From Bacteroidota bacterium (GTDB lineage Bacteria; Bacteroidota; Bacteroidia; Chitinophagales; Chitinophagaceae), in the NCBI GenBank assembly GCA_947457085.1, contig CANGUS010000052.1, positions 1 through 9,464 on the forward strand: 9,464 nucleotides of DNA, read 5' to 3'. Position 1 is the first letter of the stretch. Each line of letters begins with the position of its first letter. A program made the translations under genes and the position numbers. Positions 6,499-9,464 of this stretch are shown piece by piece. The notes beneath the pieces were generated by a model that ran no database searches, was not told the origin of the DNA, and was given only the letters and a program-made list of their open reading frames with translations.

Positions 6499-7415
6499 AA
6501 AAATATTTGTATCTAATCATTATTTTACTCTTTACTATCAATAGTGATGCACAAGAATTTAACTGTAAAGTAAATGTAAATGCAGATCAAATTACTGGTG
6601 TTGAAGCCAATGTCTTTAAAACCCTTGAGCTTTCGTTGAGTGACTTTATAAACACTCGTAAATGGGGCAATGACGTTTTTCAAAACAAAGAAAAAATTGA
6701 ATTAGTATTTACACTTATATTAAGTAAAAAAATTGATGGCGTGGAAGGAGGTTATTTAGGCCGATTGTCTGTTCAATCTAAACGACCTGTTTTTAATTCG
6801 TCTTATTCATCCACGATCGTTAATTATACCGACAAAGATTTAGCAATAAAGTATATAGAATTTCAACCAATAGAATTTAACGACAATCGCGTGGTTACCA
6901 ATGATGCTTTATCCTCTAACTTACCAGCAATTATTTCCTACTATTGTTATATTGCTTTAGGTTTAGATTATGATAGTTTTTCATTAAAAGGAGGGACTGA
7001 ATTTTATAACAAAGCTTTAAATATTGCCAACAATGCTCCTGAAAACAATGCGATTGTAGGTTGGAAAGCAACTGAAAGTCAGCGCAATAGATTTTGGTTA
7101 ATCGATCAATTGCACAACAATCGATTTGATAAAATGCGAACTATTTTTTATCAATATCATAGATTAGGACTAGACTTATTAACTTCAGACCCTGATTTAG
7201 GAAGAGCGAATATCAATGGATTAATTCCTATTTTAAAAGAGGTCAACCAAGAAAATCCTTCAAGTATGTTGATGCAGTTCTACTTTTCCTCTAAAAGCGA
7301 AGAATTTCAAAACTTTATTTCCGGGGCAACCATGGCAGATAAGCAAAAAATGATTCCCATCTTATCTCAATTAGATGTAGTCAATGCCAATAAATATATT
7401 CAACTACTTAAATAA
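6495..7415 (+). CDS. Secreted DUF4835 family protein
   Basis: A 306-aa exported protein, recognised as DUF4835 from FNCKVNVNADQI at the mature N terminus, RPVFNSSYSS (about residues 91-100), IEFQPIEFN (about 117-125), YIALGLDYDSFSLKGG and NRFWLIDQL. The signal peptide MKKYLYLIIILLFTINSDAQ ends at about residue 20. Starting at ATG 6495 gives an ATGA overlap with the coaBC stop and a standard signal; ATG 6489, two codons earlier, is possible. The family is restricted to Bacteroidota and commonly follows coaBC. I recall that some annotations name it PorD and link it to type IX secretion, but nothing in this window tests that. In many flavobacteria recN comes next; here a DUF4296 lipoprotein does. 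No enzyme motif is visible. Confidence 0.82.
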   Translation: MKKYLYLIIILLFTINSDAQEFNCKVNVNADQITGVEANVFKTLELSLSDFINTRKWGNDVFQNKEKIELVFTLILSKKIDGVEGGYLGRLSVQSKRPVFNSSYSSTIVNYTDKDLAIKYIEFQPIEFNDNRVVTNDALSSNLPAIISYYCYIALGLDYDSFSLKGGTEFYNKALNIANNAPENNAIVGWKATESQRNRFWLIDQLHNNRFDKMRTIFYQYHRLGLDLLTSDPDLGRANINGLIPILKEVNQENPSSMLMQFYFSSKSEEFQNFISGATMADKQKMIPILSQLDVVNANKYIQLLK

Positions 7416-7763
7416 ATGCGCAAATTAAATTACATCTTTATCTTCTTCTTGGCATTATTGATGATAAACTGCAACAACAATAAAGGTATTTTAACTCAAA
7501 AAAAAATGACCCAAGTTTTACTTGAATTACATTTAGCAGAAGCACTAGCTCAACATATACCCAAAGATTCTTTACAAAATGAAATCAAAAACACTGATTC
7601 ATTGGTAATTTTTACGAGAGAAATTTTTACAAAGAATCAAGTGACTGAAAAGGAATTTTTGCAAAGTTTGGAATGGTACAAAAGCAAACCAGAGTTGCTA
7701 GATTCAATGTATCAAAACATATTATCAGAAATAGCAATACTTCATTCAAAAAAAGTTAAATAA
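7416..7763 (+). CDS. DUF4296 family lipoprotein
   Basis: A 115-aa putative lipoprotein with signal sequence MRKLNYIFIFFLALLMINC, acylated cysteine C19, followed by an Asn-rich linker. The mature part matches the DUF4296 pattern: KKMTQVLLELHLAEALA (about residues 29-45), then a helix ending EIFTKNQVTEKEFLQSLEWYKSKPELLDSMYQNIL (about 68-102). It looks all-helical. The function of the family is unknown. The ATG follows the stop of the DUF4835 gene with no gap, so the two are probably translated in succession and may act together at the envelope. No clear terminator follows. Confidence 0.8.
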   Translation: MRKLNYIFIFFLALLMINCNNNKGILTQKKMTQVLLELHLAEALAQHIPKDSLQNEIKNTDSLVIFTREIFTKNQVTEKEFLQSLEWYKSKPELLDSMYQNILSEIAILHSKKVK

Positions 7764-7801
7764 TCTGAAGAAAATTTTTAGGGCAATCCTTTTTTATCAC
7801 T

Positions 7802-7809
7802 TAAATTCG
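7802..7809 (+). promoter_or_regulatory. Possible -7 box for citrate synthase
   Basis: TAAATTCG followed by CA differs from TAnnTTTG(CA) at one base and lies 35 nt before the ATG at 7845. The -33 match is poor (TTTAG near 7777-7781). An independent promoter is plausible because the gene is separated by 81 nt from the preceding gene and has its own terminator. Confidence 0.35.
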
Positions 7810-7844
7810 CAAAAAATATATATAATCATTCATTAAATTGAAAA

Positions 7845-9167
7845 ATGGGACAGTTAAAAGAAGCTTTTTACGAAGTAGCATCAAAATCGTCAGTAGAAAT
7901 AAAAGAAATGTTGAAAACACATGGTGAAACTGTAGTTGACACCGTAACGTTATCACAAATTTATCAAGGAATGAGAGGAATTATAGGTTTAGTAACCGAA
8001 ACCTCTTTACTTGATTCAGAAGAAGGAATTCGTTTTAGAGGGTATTCTATCCCTGAATTAGTAGAAAAATTACCGCATACAGAAGGAGGAACACAACCTT
8101 TACCAGAGGGTTTATTTCATTTAATGATGTTAGGTGAATTGCCTACTCAAGAACAAGTAGAACATATTTCTGCGGTTTGGGCTCGTCGTTCACATGTTCC
8201 TAATTATGTATTTGACGCAATTGAGGCCTTGCCATTGCATACACACCCTATGACGCAATTCAGTATTGCTATCACGGCATTACAAACAGAATCATTATTT
8301 GCAAAAGCATACAACGAAGGGATTAGTAAAAAAGATTATTGGGATCCAATTTTTGAAGATACCATGAATTTAATTGCTCGCTTACCAAGAATTGCTGCCT
8401 ATATTTATAGAAGAAAATACAAAAATGGAGATCATATTCAACCAAATGGTATGTTAGATTGGTCTGCCAATTTTGCTCACATGTTAGGATATGAAGACGA
8501 AGGATTCAGAGAGTTAATTCGTTTATACATGACCATTCATGCTGATCATGAAGGTGGAAATGTAAGTGCACACACTACGCATTTAGTAGGTTCTGCTTTA
8601 AGTGATCCTTATTTATCATTAGCTGCTGGCATGAATGGTTTAGCAGGTCCATTACATGGATTAGCAAACCAAGAAGTAATTCGTTGGATAGAAGAGATGA
8701 ATCGTGAATTAAACACTGATTTACCTACTAAAGAGCAAATTGCAGCCTACGTAGAAAAAACTTTAAAAGAAGGTAAAGTAGTTCCAGGATATGGACATGC
8801 TGTATTGCGTAAAACCGATCCTCGTTTTGAAGCACAACAAGTTTTTGGAAAACAATATTGTGCAGATGATAAAATGGTACAAACAGTTTGGAACATTTAC
8901 GAAGTTGTCCCTCCAATTTTATCTGCTACAGGAAAAATTAAAAACCCTTGGCCTAACGTAGATGCACACTCTGGTGCATTGCTAAAACATTATGGTTTAA
9001 TGGAAGAAGATTTTTACACAGTAATGTTTGGTGTTTCAAGAGCATTAGGTGTACTAGCTAGTCTTTGTTGGGATCGAGTATATTCATTCCCGATAGAACG
9101 TCCTAAATCGGTTACTACAGACCAAGTAAAACAATGGTTAAATAAAGAAATTCCCACTTTAGAATAA
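7845..9167 (+). CDS. gltA: Citrate synthase, eukaryotic (mitochondrial) type
   Basis: A 440-aa cytoplasmic enzyme condensing acetyl-CoA and oxaloacetate to citrate, the entry step of the TCA cycle. The catalytic triad is visible: H271 in AGPLHGLANQE, H318 in VVPGYGHAVLRKTDPR and D373 in NPWPNVDAHSG, equivalent to pig H274, H320 and D375. Citrate-binding residues are also present: H235 (HADHEGGNVSAH), R327, R399 (GVSRALGVLA) and R419 (IERPKS). Long stretches match the mitochondrial enzyme almost word for word, such as DHEGGNVSAHTTHLVGSALS. It starts directly with the catalytic body, with no targeting peptide and without the N-terminal domain of hexameric E. coli-type GltA, so a dimeric enzyme without NADH inhibition is expected. 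Geobacteraceae are known to have such enzymes. Adjacent glnS is separated by a strong terminator. Confidence 0.96.
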   Translation: MGQLKEAFYEVASKSSVEIKEMLKTHGETVVDTVTLSQIYQGMRGIIGLVTETSLLDSEEGIRFRGYSIPELVEKLPHTEGGTQPLPEGLFHLMMLGELPTQEQVEHISAVWARRSHVPNYVFDAIEALPLHTHPMTQFSIAITALQTESLFAKAYNEGISKKDYWDPIFEDTMNLIARLPRIAAYIYRRKYKNGDHIQPNGMLDWSANFAHMLGYEDEGFRELIRLYMTIHADHEGGNVSAHTTHLVGSALSDPYLSLAAGMNGLAGPLHGLANQEVIRWIEEMNRELNTDLPTKEQIAAYVEKTLKEGKVVPGYGHAVLRKTDPRFEAQQVFGKQYCADDKMVQTVWNIYEVVPPILSATGKIKNPWPNVDAHSGALLKHYGLMEEDFYTVMFGVSRALGVLASLCWDRVYSFPIERPKSVTTDQVKQWLNKEIPTLE

Positions 9168-9188
9168 AGTAACAATTAATAAAACTAT

Positions 9189-9219
9189 AAAAGCTCGTTT
9201 TCAATAAAAACGAGCTTTT
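9189..9219 (+). terminator. Intrinsic terminator of citrate synthase
   Basis: A perfect 13-bp stem, AAAAGCTCGTTTT (9189-9201) with AAAACGAGCTTTT (9207-9219), has a CAATA loop and continues into TTATT, 21 nt after the stop codon. The A run on the left arm could also let it work weakly in the other direction, although no minus-strand gene ends here. Confidence 0.92.
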
Positions 9220-9232
9220 TTATTGAAATAAA

Positions 9233-9261
9233 ATCATATTGATTTCTAGAAATGATATGAT
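9233..9261. promoter_or_regulatory. Near-perfect 29-bp palindrome upstream of glnS, possible operator
   Basis: ATCATAT (9233-9239) and ATATGAT (9255-9261) are perfect inverted arms around the exact 12-bp palindrome ATTTCTAGAAAT (9242-9253); the only asymmetry is TG against G between arm and core. It lies after the citrate synthase terminator and 10 nt before the -7 box of glnS, covering the -33 region. This is where a dimeric repressor or activator would bind. The regulator is unknown. Confidence 0.45.
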
Positions 9262-9271
9262 AGTTTATCAG

Positions 9272-9279
9272 TAAATTTG
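9272..9279 (+). promoter_or_regulatory. -7 box for glnS
   Basis: TAAATTTG is an exact TAnnTTTG match ending 21 nt before the glnS ATG. No TTTG lies at the usual -33 spacing; that region is occupied by the palindrome at 9233-9261, so transcription may depend on a bound activator or tolerate a weak -33. Confidence 0.5.
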
Positions 9280-9300
9280 GCGAAAATAAAAAAAGGCATC

Positions 9301-9464
9301 ATGAGCGAAGAAAAGGTTTTGAATTTTATTGAAGAGATTATTGACAATGATTTAAAGAGTGGAAAATATGAACAAATCGTAACCCGCTTCCCTCCAGAAC
9401 CCAATGGCTATTTGCACCTTGGACATGCATCTGCTATATGTTTTAATTTTGGGTTAACGAAAAC
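9301..9464 (+). CDS. glnS: Glutaminyl-tRNA synthetase, 5' part (runs off the window)
   Basis: Only the first 54 codons are present. GlnS charges tRNA-Gln with glutamine using ATP in the cytoplasm. The segment TRFPPEPNGYLHLGHASAICFNFG (residues 29-52) contains the class I signature (HxGH, here HLGH at 39-42) in the PPEPNGYLH context that separates GlnRS from bacterial GluRS, whose equivalent reads roughly 'FAPSPTG.LHIG'. The N-terminal helix NFIEEIIDNDLKSGKY is also usual for GlnRS. A GlnS gene implies that this organism can make Gln-tRNA directly rather than only through GatCAB. The start at 9301 has a consensus -7 box 21 nt upstream and no Shine-Dalgarno. Confidence 0.93.
   Translation, partial: MSEEKVLNFIEEIIDNDLKSGKYEQIVTRFPPEPNGYLHLGHASAICFNFGLTK

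Noticed and set aside
8728..8916. Minus-strand open frame of 62 codons inside citrate synthase
   Set aside because: Antisense to the most conserved catalytic part of a secure gene; no recognisable features.
9301..9464. Glutamyl-tRNA synthetase as an alternative for the last gene
   Set aside because: The PPEPNGYLHLGH context is the GlnRS form, not the bacterial GluRS form.
1..9464. Mobile element, CRISPR array, tRNA or rRNA
   Set aside because: No transposase or integrase frame, no regularly spaced repeats, and no tRNA- or rRNA-like conserved segments on either strand; gene order is that of ordinary core genome.

Overview
The window looks like chromosomal core DNA from a member of the Bacteroidota, most likely the Flavobacteriia or a close relative. 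The evidence is the low G+C content, signal peptides ending in '-AQ', the absence of Shine-Dalgarno sequences, promoter-like -7 boxes of the TAnnTTTG type ahead of several genes, the Bacteroidota-specific families DUF4835 and DUF4296, the Bacteroidota form of RNA polymerase omega, and the gene order bamD-rpoZ-coaBC-DUF4835. I see no mobile element, CRISPR array, rRNA or tRNA.

Layout. Positions 1-241 hold no gene, but carry a bidirectional terminator and a second long hairpin. Positions 242-3765 (minus strand) hold two exported M16 zinc-peptidase-family proteins in tandem. The upstream one (440 aa) has the complete HxxEH zinc site. The downstream one (690 aa) has lost the zinc site, keeps the substrate-binding R/Y region and carries an extra C-terminal LolA-like domain. 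Together they look like a split active/inactive heterodimer. An intrinsic terminator lies between them, and related palindromic elements follow both stop codons.

Positions 3766-3965 form a divergent promoter region. Then, on the plus strand, come bamD (outer-membrane protein assembly lipoprotein), rpoZ (RNA polymerase omega, overlapping bamD by 14 nt and with its own strong -7 box inside bamD), a hairpin, coaBC (coenzyme A synthesis), a DUF4835 secreted protein (stop/start overlap with coaBC) and a DUF4296 lipoprotein (no gap). A mitochondrial-type citrate synthase follows with its own promoter-like region and a textbook terminator. The window ends in the first 54 codons of glnS, preceded by a near-perfect 29-bp palindrome that may be an operator.

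Themes. Four genes concern the cell envelope (the two M16 proteins, BamD and the DUF4296 lipoprotein), and the DUF4835 protein is exported too. The others are housekeeping genes for transcription, CoA, the TCA cycle and translation. CoA and citrate synthesis are linked metabolically through acetyl-CoA, but citrate synthase appears to be a separate transcription unit. I found no clear undescribed system. The points most worth a second look are the zinc-less M16/LolA-like fusion with its paired partner, the paired 3' palindromes, the eukaryote-like citrate synthase, the promoter inside bamD, and the palindrome ahead of glnS.
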